Part shown: piece by piece, positions 41,272-49,131 of the stretch
How positions within the stretch are numbered: position 1 is the stretch's first letter
Layout of the letters: each line of letters opens with the position of its first letter
DNA from: Nocardioides immobilis
GTDB lineage: Bacteria > Actinomycetota > Actinomycetes > Propionibacteriales > Nocardioidaceae
Length of the DNA stretch: 64,000 nucleotides
NCBI RefSeq assembly: GCF_003515065.1
Contig: NZ_QXGH01000023.1
Location: 62,001 to 126,000 of the forward strand
Direction of reading: 5' to 3'
Notes under the pieces: model-generated
Databases searched by the model: none
The model's input: the letters and a program-made list of their open reading frames with translations, nothing else
Told to the model about the DNA's origin: nothing
Translations under genes and position numbers: made by a program

Positions 41272-42021
41272 TCAGCCCTCAGGCCAACCGTCCGGTGAAC
41301 AGGCCGCCGTGAGGGCATGGCGGGCGGCCGTGCCGAGCGGGACCAGGACGGCACGTCGGGCCGCGATCTCGCCGGCGCTCACCGCGGCTCCGTCGTCGTC
41401 GAGCGCGAGGTCGACGACCTCCTGGAGGTGCAGCGCACGCCGGGCGAGGTCGACGGCGCGGGGCGGCACGCCCGGCGGTGCGACGACCGGAGCGCCGTCT
41501 CGCAGGTCGTGCAGGGCGTCGGCCACCTCCGGCCGCCAGCGCGCGACGTCGAGCCGCGCCAGCTCGTTGGCCGTCTCGAGCAACGCGCGGCGGACGGTCC
41601 GGTCTGCGTCGCCGAGGTCGGGCGGCATCCGCCGGCGGGCGTCGTACGGCGTCCACTCGACAGCGCGGCCGACCTGCGCCGGGACCCACCCGATCCCGGG
41701 CTCGGTCCGGACGCCGAGTGCGACCAGCGCCTCGCCGGCGTCGGTGGCAGCCATCGTGAAGTCCGGTGGGCCGGCCAGGCCGCTCGGATCGCCCGGAGCC
41801 GGGAACGCGGCGCCGAACCCCGTGGCACCGGCCTGCCGCACCGCCGCTGTCGCCTCCAGGAGCGAGCGGGGGCCTGCCGGGCCGCCGAAGACGTGGGTCG
41901 TCGCCTCGGAGAGCACCGCGTCGACGTACTCGTCCGGGCTGAGGAGCCCGCGGAGGAACGCCGTTCCCCACCACGCCACCCGGCCGGTCACCGGCATCTC
42001 GATCACCACGACGCGCGACAC
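41272..42021 (-). CDS. Conserved hypothetical protein
   Basis: 249 aa from GTG 42021, reading MSRVVVIEMPVTGRVAWWG. It is soluble, with no signal or membrane helix. Two parts are visible: a mixed N-terminal half with FGAAFPAPGDPSGLAGPPDF, and a helical C-terminal half rich in Arg/Ala/Leu (TVRRALLETANELARLDVARWR; AVDLARRALHLQEVVDLALDDDG). No family is recognised. It lies between serB (same strand) and an ABC ATPase (divergent). It has the codon pattern of a real gene. Confidence 0.75.
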   Translation of the reverse strand: MSRVVVIEMPVTGRVAWWGTAFLRGLLSPDEYVDAVLSEATTHVFGGPAGPRSLLEATAAVRQAGATGFGAAFPAPGDPSGLAGPPDFTMAATDAGEALVALGVRTEPGIGWVPAQVGRAVEWTPYDARRRMPPDLGDADRTVRRALLETANELARLDVARWRPEVADALHDLRDGAPVVAPPGVPPRAVDLARRALHLQEVVDLALDDDGAAVSAGEIAARRAVLVPLGTAARHALTAACSPDGWPEG

Positions 42022-42068
42022 TAACGCCCCCGCAATGACGTCGATCAGCGGTCTATAGGGTTGTCGCC

Positions 42069-42863
42069 ATGTCCGCCGTCCTGGAGCTCGCCGAGGTCAC
42101 CATCCGCCGGGGCGACGCGGTGCTGCTGGACCGCGTGACCTGGGTCGTCAAGGACGGCGAGCGCTGGGTGGTGCTCGGCTCCAACGGAGCGGGCAAGACG
42201 ACCCTGCTGCAGGTCGCGGCGGCGCACCTGTACCCCACGTCCGGCGCGGTCGGCGTGCTCGGCGAGCTGATCGGCACCGTCGACGTCTTCGACCTGCGCC
42301 CCCGGATAGGCCTCACCAGTGCGGCCCTCGCCGAGCGGATCCCGCGCGGCGAGAAGGTCAGCGACGTGGTGGTGTCGGCGTCGTACGCCGTCGTCGGCCG
42401 CTGGCGCGAGGCGTACGACGACCTCGACCACGACCGGGCACGATCCCTGCTCCGTGAGGTGCGCGCCGACAAGCTCGCCGACCGCACGTTCGGGACCCTC
42501 AGCGAGGGCGAGCGCAAGCGCGTTCAGATCGCGCGCGCCCTGATGACCGACCCCGAGCTGCTGCTCCTGGACGAGCCGGCCGCCGGCCTGGACCTCGGAG
42601 GTCGTGAGGACCTGGTCTCGACCCTCTCGGTCCTCGCCTACGACCCCTCGTCCCCGGCGACGGTGCTGGTGTCGCACCACGTCGAGGAGATCCCGCCGGG
42701 CTTCACGCACGTGCTGATGCTCCGGGAGGGTCGCGTCATGGCGCAGGGCCCGATCGAGGAGGCGCTGACCCCGGAGGCGCTCTCCGCGACGTTCGGCATG
42801 CCCCTGGTGCTCGAGAGGCACGACGGGCGCTTCGCGGCCCGACGCCGGCTGCACCGGGGATGA
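42069..42863 (+). CDS. ABC-type ATP-binding protein (ModF/YheS-like single domain)
   Basis: 264 aa from ATG 42069, with TAGGGT (42056-42061) 7 bases upstream. It has Walker A LGSNGAGKTTLL, an unusual signature LSEGERKRVQIARAL (Gly-Gly replaced by Glu-Gly), Walker B LLLLDEPAAGLDLGG and H-loop VSHHVEEIPPGF. The SEGE signature and HHVEEIPPGF are typical of ModF-like molybdate-related ATPases rather than classic importers. No permease gene is adjacent; it overlaps the TauE-type gene by 4 bases. Confidence 0.88.
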   Translation: MSAVLELAEVTIRRGDAVLLDRVTWVVKDGERWVVLGSNGAGKTTLLQVAAAHLYPTSGAVGVLGELIGTVDVFDLRPRIGLTSAALAERIPRGEKVSDVVVSASYAVVGRWREAYDDLDHDRARSLLREVRADKLADRTFGTLSEGERKRVQIARALMTDPELLLLDEPAAGLDLGGREDLVSTLSVLAYDPSSPATVLVSHHVEEIPPGFTHVLMLREGRVMAQGPIEEALTPEALSATFGMPLVLERHDGRFAARRRLHRG

Positions 42864-43645
42864 GCCCGCTCGAGATCGTCGCCGTCCTGCTGGCCGGCGT
42901 CGGTGCCGGGACCATCAACGCCGTGGTGGGCTCGGGGACGATCATCACGTTCTCGACCCTGGTCGCGTTCGGGGTGCCGCCGGTCGTCGCCAACATCTCC
43001 AACAGCCTGGGGGTGGTCCCGGGCTCGGTCACCGGTGCGTTCGGCTACCGCCGTGAGCTCGCGGGCCAACGCGGTCGGATCCGTCGGCTGCTCGTCCCCG
43101 CCGTGCTCGGCGGCATCACCGGCGCCGCCCTGTTGATCCTGCTCCCGGCCGGCGCGTTCGAGACGATCGTGCCGGCACTGATCCTGCTGGGCGTGGTGCT
43201 GGTCATCGTCGGCCCCCGGCTGTCCAAGGCCGTCGCCGCGCGCGCCGAGAGGCGGGGCGTGGAACGCAAGGGCGACGCCGCCTGGGTGTGGCCGGCGGTC
43301 TTCGGCGGCGCGATCTACGGCGGCTACTTCGGTGCCGCGCAGGGCGTCATCGTCATGGCGCTGCTCGGGATCGGCGTGGCCGAGCCACTCCAACGGCTCA
43401 ACGGCATCAAGAACGTGATCGTGGCCGCGGCCAACCTGGTCGCCGGCGTCGTCTTCGTGCTGGTGTCGTGGGTCGGCTGGTCCGATGCCGAGGTCGACTG
43501 GCTGATCGTCCTGCTGATCGGCGTCGGCGCTTTCGCCGGCGGCCTCATCGGCGCCTCGGTCGGGCGTCGGCTCCCGCCCAACGTGCTCCGCGGGTTCATC
43601 GTGGTCGTGGGGCTCTCGGCAGTCGCCCTGATGGTGCTCACCTGA
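42860..43645 (+). CDS. TauE/SafE family anion exporter
   Basis: 261 aa from ATG 42860, coupled to the ABC ATPase (ATGA). It has eight hydrophobic segments in two repeats, with the family starts AGVGAGTINAVVGSGTIITFS and, in the second half, FGGAIYGGYFGAAQGVIVMALL. TauE/SafE proteins export sulfite or sulfonates. Whether the upstream ATPase cooperates with it is unknown. Confidence 0.92.
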   Translation: MSPLEIVAVLLAGVGAGTINAVVGSGTIITFSTLVAFGVPPVVANISNSLGVVPGSVTGAFGYRRELAGQRGRIRRLLVPAVLGGITGAALLILLPAGAFETIVPALILLGVVLVIVGPRLSKAVAARAERRGVERKGDAAWVWPAVFGGAIYGGYFGAAQGVIVMALLGIGVAEPLQRLNGIKNVIVAAANLVAGVVFVLVSWVGWSDAEVDWLIVLLIGVGAFAGGLIGASVGRRLPPNVLRGFIVVVGLSAVALMVLT

Positions 43646-43674
43646 GCACCGAGGGCGACGCCCGAGGCTACTGA

Positions 43675-44040
43675 CTACTGACCGCGGTCGGCGGCGAGTG
43701 CGGCGCCGCCGGAACCGGCAGCCCCGAGCGCGGCACCGATCAGCATGACGCCCGCGAGCAGCGGGATCTCCTTGCGGGCGATGCCGATCGCTCCGGTGGC
43801 GGCGTCGGCGCCGTCAACGGCCACCCCTGCGAGCACCATCGTGCGACGGGCGTCGCCCTTGGCCAGCAGGGTGAGCCCGCCGAGCGCGATCTCGCGGACG
43901 CCGAACATCCGCGCGAAGTAGCCCAGCTGGGGGTTGTTGGCCGGGGACAGGCCGAACAGCCGCGCAGTGAGGGTGGGGGAGGCGATCGAGCCGACGCCGA
44001 TGGCGATGCGGCCGAGAGAGAGGCCGGTCACAGGGTCCAT
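43675..44040 (-). CDS. Small membrane protein, DUF4267-like
   Basis: 121 aa from ATG 44040, with TAGTGT 7 bases upstream. It has four weakly hydrophobic helices, including GRIAIGVGSIASPTLTARLFG, YFARMFGVREIALGGLTLL and LLAGVMLIGAALGAAGSGG. FGVREIALG is reminiscent of DUF4267 proteins. The function is unknown. Confidence 0.75.
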   Translation of the reverse strand: MDPVTGLSLGRIAIGVGSIASPTLTARLFGLSPANNPQLGYFARMFGVREIALGGLTLLAKGDARRTMVLAGVAVDGADAATGAIGIARKEIPLLAGVMLIGAALGAAGSGGAALAADRGQ

Positions 44041-44061
44041 GTCGGCGACACTAGTGGGTTC

Positions 44062-45045
44062 TCAAAGCACGTACGTCGCAAGCCAGCGCTGGATCTCCAG
44101 GTAGGCGCGCTCCCGCGCCTCCGGCCGGGAGAGGACGACGTCGTGGACGGCCCCCGGTACGGCGATCGAGGTGACGTTGCGACCGAGCGAGCTGGCCCAG
44201 CGGCGGATCTGCTTGACGTCGAGGACGATGTCCGACGTGTGGGCCCGCTCGTCGAGCGTCGTCGTGAAGGTCGTGCGGTCCGACGACAGGACCAGGACCG
44301 GGCACGGGATGTCGAGTCCCTGGTGCACCCGCGCGTGGCCGGCCCGGATCGCGCGGAGCCAGCCGAACCGGACCGGGAACGACTCGAGCGGCTTCCAGGT
44401 CAGGTCGAAGTTCCACTCGCCCGCGTGCGCACGGTGCAGCGTCATGCCGTACACGCCGCTCACCTCGCGTGGGAAGATCCGCATCGGCTGGAGTCGACCG
44501 ACCCGGTCGAGGACTGCTGACGCCGGCAGGGTGCGCATCCAGGCCTTGCCCTGGAGGTCGAGCCAGGGGGAGTTGAGGACGATCCCCGCAAGCTCCTCGG
44601 GCTTCCGCGCCTCCGCCCACAGCGCGACGACGAGTCCTCCGGTGGAGTGGCCGGACAGGATCACGTGGGTGTGGCCGTCGCGCTCGACGATCCGCTCCCA
44701 CGCAAGGTCGAGCTCGGTGAAGTACTCCTCGAGATCCGCCACGTACGTCGCCGTCTGGTGCGGCCGGATCGAGCGGCCGTACTTGCGCAGGTCCATCGCG
44801 TACATGTCGTGGTCGCGCTCGAGCCACCACTCGCCGTACTCGGTCTGGAAGAAGTAGTCCGCGAACCCGTGCACGTGGAGCACGGCGCGCTCGGTGGTGG
44901 CGCCGGCCCGGCGGCTGACCAGGGTGGCGACGACCTCGCCCTCCTCGTCCGGAGGGAGGGTGATCGTCTCGGCCTCCCAGGGCGGCCCCAGGACGTCGGT
45001 GACGGCTTCCGCGATGGCCTCGGGAGAGACGATCTCGTCGGTCAT
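44062..45045 (-). CDS. Alpha/beta hydrolase (lysophospholipase-like)
   Basis: 327 aa from ATG 45045 (MTDEIVSPEA); GTG 45060 is possible. The CACACT hexamer 6 bases before ATG favours the shorter form. It has HVHGFADYFFQTEYGEWW (oxyanion region), nucleophile GHSTGGL, an Asp near VLVLSSDRT and HDVVLS (His). The DLRKYGRS and MRIFPR-type segments fit the serine-aminopeptidase S33/lysophospholipase group. It is likely cytosolic. Confidence 0.88.
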   Translation of the reverse strand: MTDEIVSPEAIAEAVTDVLGPPWEAETITLPPDEEGEVVATLVSRRAGATTERAVLHVHGFADYFFQTEYGEWWLERDHDMYAMDLRKYGRSIRPHQTATYVADLEEYFTELDLAWERIVERDGHTHVILSGHSTGGLVVALWAEARKPEELAGIVLNSPWLDLQGKAWMRTLPASAVLDRVGRLQPMRIFPREVSGVYGMTLHRAHAGEWNFDLTWKPLESFPVRFGWLRAIRAGHARVHQGLDIPCPVLVLSSDRTTFTTTLDERAHTSDIVLDVKQIRRWASSLGRNVTSIAVPGAVHDVVLSRPEARERAYLEIQRWLATYVL

Positions 45046-45095
45046 GGGGAAAGTGTGCACCAGGCACTGGCACTGCGGGTCTAGGCTCCGGGCGT

Positions 45096-45689
45096 ATGAG
45101 CGACTCCGCGAGCGCCGTCGTCGTCAACGAGTGGCACCTTGCGCCGGAGAACCCCGTCGGGCGGGCGGTCGTGCTGCCTGGCGGATCCGGGTACACGGTC
45201 GACCACCCGCTGCTCTGGTGGACATGTCAGGTGCTCGCCGAGAACGGGTGGCGGGTCGTCACCGTTCGCTGGGAGATCGACGACGCAGCGCGCGCTGATG
45301 CAGCGAACTTCGTCGCCCGCGCTGCGCAGCAGGCGCTCGACCTCGCCGGCGACGCGGAACGGACCCTCGTGGTCGGCAAGTCGTTCGGGACCTATGCGGC
45401 GTCCTGGGCCAACGAGCGCGGTTGGCCCGGCGTGTGGCTCACGCCGGTCCTCACCATCCCGGAGATCGCGAACGCCCTCCGCGACGGCCAGCTTCCGGGC
45501 CTGGTGGTCGGTGGCACCGCGGACGAGCTGTGGGACGCCGACCTCGCGCGGGCGTCCGGCCTCAGCGTGCTCGAGATCGACGACGCCAACCACATCCTCT
45601 ACACCGCCGGCGACTGGAAGGGGTCGTACGACGACCTCGGGCGCACGCTCGAGGCGGTCGAGGATCTTGCTCGTGGTCTCGTCGACTGA
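45096..45689 (+). CDS. Small alpha/beta-hydrolase-like protein
   Basis: 197 aa from ATG 45096, with TAGGCT 8 bases upstream. The compact fold has VVLPGGSGYTVDHPLLWW, nucleophile elbow VVGKSFGTYAA (G-x-S-x-G), LVVGGTADELWD (Asp) and DANHIL (His). It lacks a lid domain. It resembles short dienelactone-hydrolase/KANL3-like hydrolases; the substrate is unknown. Confidence 0.82.
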   Translation: MSDSASAVVVNEWHLAPENPVGRAVVLPGGSGYTVDHPLLWWTCQVLAENGWRVVTVRWEIDDAARADAANFVARAAQQALDLAGDAERTLVVGKSFGTYAASWANERGWPGVWLTPVLTIPEIANALRDGQLPGLVVGGTADELWDADLARASGLSVLEIDDANHILYTAGDWKGSYDDLGRTLEAVEDLARGLVD

Positions 45690-45727
45690 TACCGATGCCG
45701 TCCGCACACCCGATGACGATGTGAGCG

Positions 45728-46465
45728 CTACTCGGGCACCGTGCTGCGCAGCAGGTGCAACACCGACCGGTAGTGCTCGGTCACCCGCCCGCCGAGGTCG
45801 TCGGCCGCCTGCGCCGCGGCTTCCGCCTCGGCCGCCGTCCAGTCGCTGAAGGTCGTGAAGAGCCGGCGTACCTGGTCGGTGCTCAGGTCGACCGACCACG
45901 ACCACGTCTCGGTCCGCACCGACTCGAACCAGCCGCCCGCGACCAGCTCGCGCATGGTGGGACGTGGCTCTCGGCCGCTGTCGACCTCGCCCGGTTCCCG
46001 CTGCGACACGATCTGGGCGACGCGGTCACGGAACGGCGTGCGGACGCTCTCGTCCCCGAAGACGGTGCGCCAGACGGCCATCCACCCACGGGGCCGCAGG
46101 GCGGCGTGGAGCTGGGGCAGGCCGATGGACAGGTCCACCCAGTGGAGGGAGGTGGCGGCGACCACCGAGTCGAAGGCGTGGTCGGGCAGCTGGGCATCCT
46201 CGAGGCGCGTCGTGACGACCTCGGCGCCGGGAACCGCGGCTCTGGTCAGGGCCGCGAGTCGCTCGCCGGGTTCGAGCGACACGACCCGGCTGCCACGCCG
46301 GACCAGCTGCTCGGTGGCGAGCCCGGAGCCGGCGCCGATCTCCAGGACCTCGCGGTCGCCTCCGATGACGCCCGCCTGCTCCAGGCTGTCGAAGATGGCA
46401 TCCGGGTACGGCGGCCGCGCGCCGGCGTACTCGGTCGCCATGTGCTCGAAGTGCATGCCGTGCAC
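45728..46465 (-). CDS. Class I SAM-dependent methyltransferase
   Basis: 245 aa if started at GTG 46465; GTG 46474 gives 248. The nearer start is chosen because TAGGGT (46478-46473) lies 7 bases before it, while the longer form would begin inside that hexamer. The SAM-binding motif I is VLEIGAGSGLATEQL, motif II VVSLEPGERL, and motif III-like AFDSVVAATSLHWVDL. FEHMATEYAGARPPYP is typical of the UbiE/Cyclopropane-like type 11 group. The acceptor is unknown. Confidence 0.88.
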   Translation of the reverse strand: MHGMHFEHMATEYAGARPPYPDAIFDSLEQAGVIGGDREVLEIGAGSGLATEQLVRRGSRVVSLEPGERLAALTRAAVPGAEVVTTRLEDAQLPDHAFDSVVAATSLHWVDLSIGLPQLHAALRPRGWMAVWRTVFGDESVRTPFRDRVAQIVSQREPGEVDSGREPRPTMRELVAGGWFESVRTETWSWSVDLSTDQVRRLFTTFSDWTAAEAEAAAQAADDLGGRVTEHYRSVLHLLRSTVPE

Positions 46466-46472
46466 GATCGCC

Positions 46473-46526
46473 ACCCTAGGCCCACGGGCTGCCTGGACTC
46501 ACTCGTCTGGGGGCCGCCACTAGGGT
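46473..46526. promoter_or_regulatory. Divergent leaderless TAGGGT elements
   Basis: Identical CTAGGGTGGC motifs face outward. On the minus strand TAGGGT is at 46478-46473, 7 bases before GTG 46465. On the plus strand TAGGGT is at 46521-46526, 6 bases before GTG 46533. Confidence 0.55.
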
Positions 46527-46532
46527 GGCGGC

Positions 46533-47258
46533 GTGGATGAGGCCTTCCTGAGCGGGTTGCGCGACCTGCTCCAGGAGCAGTGCCAGGTCCCGCCGTTGCC
46601 GCCCGGCTGGTACTGCACGTCGGCGATGCTGGCGGCGCACGGCTTCTCGTACGGCGGGGACTTCTTCGTGGCAGACCGGGTGGCGACCCCGGACGGTGCT
46701 GACGGGCTCGTGATGGTGCTGGTCGACGTGTGCGGGAAGGGTGCGACCGCGTTGCCGCACGCCGTGCAGTTCGCGGGAGCACTGCGGGGGCTCCTCGTGG
46801 GCCTTCCCGAGGACCAGCTGTTGGCGGCCGCCAACGCCTTCCTGATGAGGCAGCCGTCTGACGAGAGCATCGCGACGGCGGTCCAGGTGACCGTGGACCT
46901 GCCGAGCGGGCGCTACGCGATCCGCAGTGGTGGCCATCCGCCGGTGCTGCACTGGCGGGCCGATGCCGGCGAGTGGGTCGTCGACAATGCCCGCGGCACG
47001 GCGTTGGGCGTGGTCGACGAGCCCGAGTTCGACGTGAGCGAGGGAGTGCTCGGGCCCGGCGACGCCCTGCTCTTCTACACCGACGGCGTCGTGGAGCGGT
47101 CCGACGCCCACATCGACGCGGGGATCGCCTGGCTGCTGGCCGAGGCGGGCGCTGCCGTCGTCGAGGGCGGCGGCGTCGGCGCCGTACCGGCCCGGATCCT
47201 GGAGCAGGTGTCGCGCGGCGACGACGACCGCGCGCTGCTCGTCCTCGCCCGGGAATAG
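46533..47258 (+). CDS. PP2C/SpoIIE-type serine phosphatase, stand-alone
   Basis: 241 aa from GTG 46533. It is a SpoIIE catalytic domain only: SYGGDFF (metal Asp), VLVDVCGKGATAL, IRSGGHPPVL, FYTDGVVERS and SRGDDDRALLVLA. All metal-binding Asp residues appear intact. Such phosphatases usually dephosphorylate anti-anti-sigma proteins. No sensor domain is attached and no anti-sigma partner is adjacent, so the target is unknown. Confidence 0.92.
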   Translation: MDEAFLSGLRDLLQEQCQVPPLPPGWYCTSAMLAAHGFSYGGDFFVADRVATPDGADGLVMVLVDVCGKGATALPHAVQFAGALRGLLVGLPEDQLLAAANAFLMRQPSDESIATAVQVTVDLPSGRYAIRSGGHPPVLHWRADAGEWVVDNARGTALGVVDEPEFDVSEGVLGPGDALLFYTDGVVERSDAHIDAGIAWLLAEAGAAVVEGGGVGAVPARILEQVSRGDDDRALLVLARE

Positions 47259-47287
47259 CCCCTCAGGACCCTCGGTTGTGACGAGTG

Positions 47288-47301
47288 GTTGCCATGTCAA
47301 C
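47288..47301 (+). promoter_or_regulatory. Dyad GTTGCCATGTCAAC before the LLM/FMN-reductase operon
   Basis: It is a 14-base near-perfect palindrome (GTTG-n-CATG-n-CAAC, with one mismatched pair), 48 bases before the LLM gene's ATG. It is likely the operator of a MarR- or TetR-like regulator; no regulator gene is adjacent. Confidence 0.5.
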
Positions 47302-47349
47302 TACGATGGCGACAAGACCACGACCAAGCAGACCAGGGGAGAGTGGACC

Positions 47350-48480
47350 ATGCAGATCGGCATCTTCACCGTCGGAGACGTGACGACCGATCCCACGACT
47401 GGGCGGACGCCCACCGAGCACGAGCGCATCAAGGCCACCGTTGCGATCGCGAAGAAGGCCGAGGAGGTCGGGCTCGACGTCTTCGCGACGGGCGAGCACC
47501 ACAACCCGCCGTTCATCGCCTCGGCGCCGACGACGACGCTCGCCTACATCGGCGCCCAGACCGAGAAGATCATCCTCTCCACCGCGACCACGCTGATCAC
47601 GACGACCGACCCGGTCCTGATCGCGGAGAACTACGCGAAGCTCCAGCACCTCACCGACGGCCGGGTCGACCTGATGATGGGTCGCGGCAACACCGGCCCG
47701 GTCTACCCGTGGTTCGGCAAGGACATCCGCCAGGGCATCAACCTGGCGATCGAGAACTACGCGCTGCTGCACCGGCTGTGGCGCGAGGACGTCGTCGACT
47801 GGGAGGGCCGGTTCCGGACCCCGCTGCACGGCTTCACCTCGACGCCGCGCCCGCTCGACGGCGCGCCGCCGTTCGTGTGGCACGGCTCGATCCGCAGCCC
47901 CGAGATCGCCGAGCAGGCCGCCTACTACGGCGACGGCTTCTTCCACAACCACATCTTCTGGCCGCCGTCGCACACGGCGCAGATGGTCAACCTCTACCGC
48001 GAGCGCTACGAGCACTACGGGCACGGCCCCGCGGACACGGCGATCGTCGGCCTGGGCGGTCACGTGTTCATGCGGAAGAACAGCCAGGACGCGATCAACG
48101 AGTTCCGGCCGTACTTCGACAACGCCCCGGTCTACGGCCACGGGCCGTCGCTCGAGGACTTCATGGAGAGCACGCCGCTGACCGTCGGATCGCCGCAGCA
48201 GGTGCTCGAGCGCACGCTGTCCTTCCGGGACTACGCCGGGCACTACCAGCGCCAGCTCTTCCTCCTGGACCACGCGGGCCTGCCGCTCAAGACGGTGCTC
48301 GAGCAGCTCGACCTGCTCGGCGAGCTCCTGCCGGAGCTGAGGAAGGGCTTCGACGAGGGCCGTCCGGCTCACGTCCCCGAGGCGCCGACCCACGGCTCGC
48401 TCGTGGTGGCGGCCGGGGGAGCGAAGGACGCGACCGTGTACGCCGAGGCCGATGCCGTCACCGGAAGCAGCGACCGATGA
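47350..48480 (+). CDS. LLM-class flavin-dependent monooxygenase, CE1758 type
   Basis: 376 aa from ATG 47350 with Shine-Dalgarno GGGGAGA. It is a luciferase-like TIM barrel: MQIGIFTVGDVT, TGEHHNPPFIASAP, LSTATTLITTTDPVLIAENYAKL, MMGRGNTGPVYPWFG, WHGSIRSPEIAEQA and TVGSPQQVLERTL. It is coupled by ATGA to an NADPH-dependent FMN reductase gene, as expected for the paired CE1758/CE1759 families. Together they are a two-component monooxygenase; the organic substrate is unknown. Confidence 0.93.
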   Translation: MQIGIFTVGDVTTDPTTGRTPTEHERIKATVAIAKKAEEVGLDVFATGEHHNPPFIASAPTTTLAYIGAQTEKIILSTATTLITTTDPVLIAENYAKLQHLTDGRVDLMMGRGNTGPVYPWFGKDIRQGINLAIENYALLHRLWREDVVDWEGRFRTPLHGFTSTPRPLDGAPPFVWHGSIRSPEIAEQAAYYGDGFFHNHIFWPPSHTAQMVNLYRERYEHYGHGPADTAIVGLGGHVFMRKNSQDAINEFRPYFDNAPVYGHGPSLEDFMESTPLTVGSPQQVLERTLSFRDYAGHYQRQLFLLDHAGLPLKTVLEQLDLLGELLPELRKGFDEGRPAHVPEAPTHGSLVVAAGGAKDATVYAEADAVTGSSDR

Positions 48481-49121
48481 AGAAGATCGTGGTGATCACA
48501 GCCGGCCTCAGCGTGCCGTCGTCCACCCGGTTGCTCGCCGACCTGCTCGGCGAGGCCGCCGAGCGGGCGGTCGAGGCACGGGGAGCAGAGGTCGAGGTCG
48601 AGACCATCGAGCTCCGCCCGCTGGCGCACCAGCTGGCCGACCACCTGCTCACCGGCTTCCCGAGCGGTGGGCTCGCCACGGCGATCGACCAGGTCCGCCA
48701 CGCGGACGGACTGGTGGTCGTCACCCCGGTGTTCGCGGCGTCGTACTCCGGCCTCTTCAAGACGTTCTTCGACGTCCTCGAGGAAGGCACGCTCGACGGG
48801 ACGCCGGTCCTCGTCGCAGCGACCGCGGGCACGGCGCGGCACTCGCTGGTGCTCGACCACGCGCTCCGGCCGCTCTTCTCCTACCTGCATGCGGTCGTCG
48901 TCCCCACCGGCGTCTTCGCCGCCACCGACGACTTCGGCGCGGACGGAGCGCTGCAGAAGCGGGTCGACCGGGCGGCCGCCGAGCTGGCGGCCCTGGTCGC
49001 CGGCAGCAGTACGGCGACGCCGGCCGCTCCGGCACGGACGCTGGTCGCGGACGAGCTGGCCAGCCCCACGCCGTTCGAGGAGCTGCTCAAGCGGGCGAGC
49101 GAGGGCCCGCCGCAGTACTGA
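48477..49121 (+). CDS. NADPH-dependent FMN reductase, CE1759 type
   Basis: 214 aa from ATG 48477. It has the flavodoxin-like fold: MKKIVVITAGLSVPSSTRLLADLL (phosphate loop), VVVTPVFAASYSGLFKTFFDVL (flavin contact) and ATAGTARHSLVLDHALRPLFSYL. It supplies reduced FMN to the LLM partner encoded just upstream, with a 4-base overlap. Confidence 0.93.
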   Translation: MKKIVVITAGLSVPSSTRLLADLLGEAAERAVEARGAEVEVETIELRPLAHQLADHLLTGFPSGGLATAIDQVRHADGLVVVTPVFAASYSGLFKTFFDVLEEGTLDGTPVLVAATAGTARHSLVLDHALRPLFSYLHAVVVPTGVFAATDDFGADGALQKRVDRAAAELAALVAGSSTATPAAPARTLVADELASPTPFEELLKRASEGPPQY

Positions 49122-49131
49122 CGGCCCGGGC

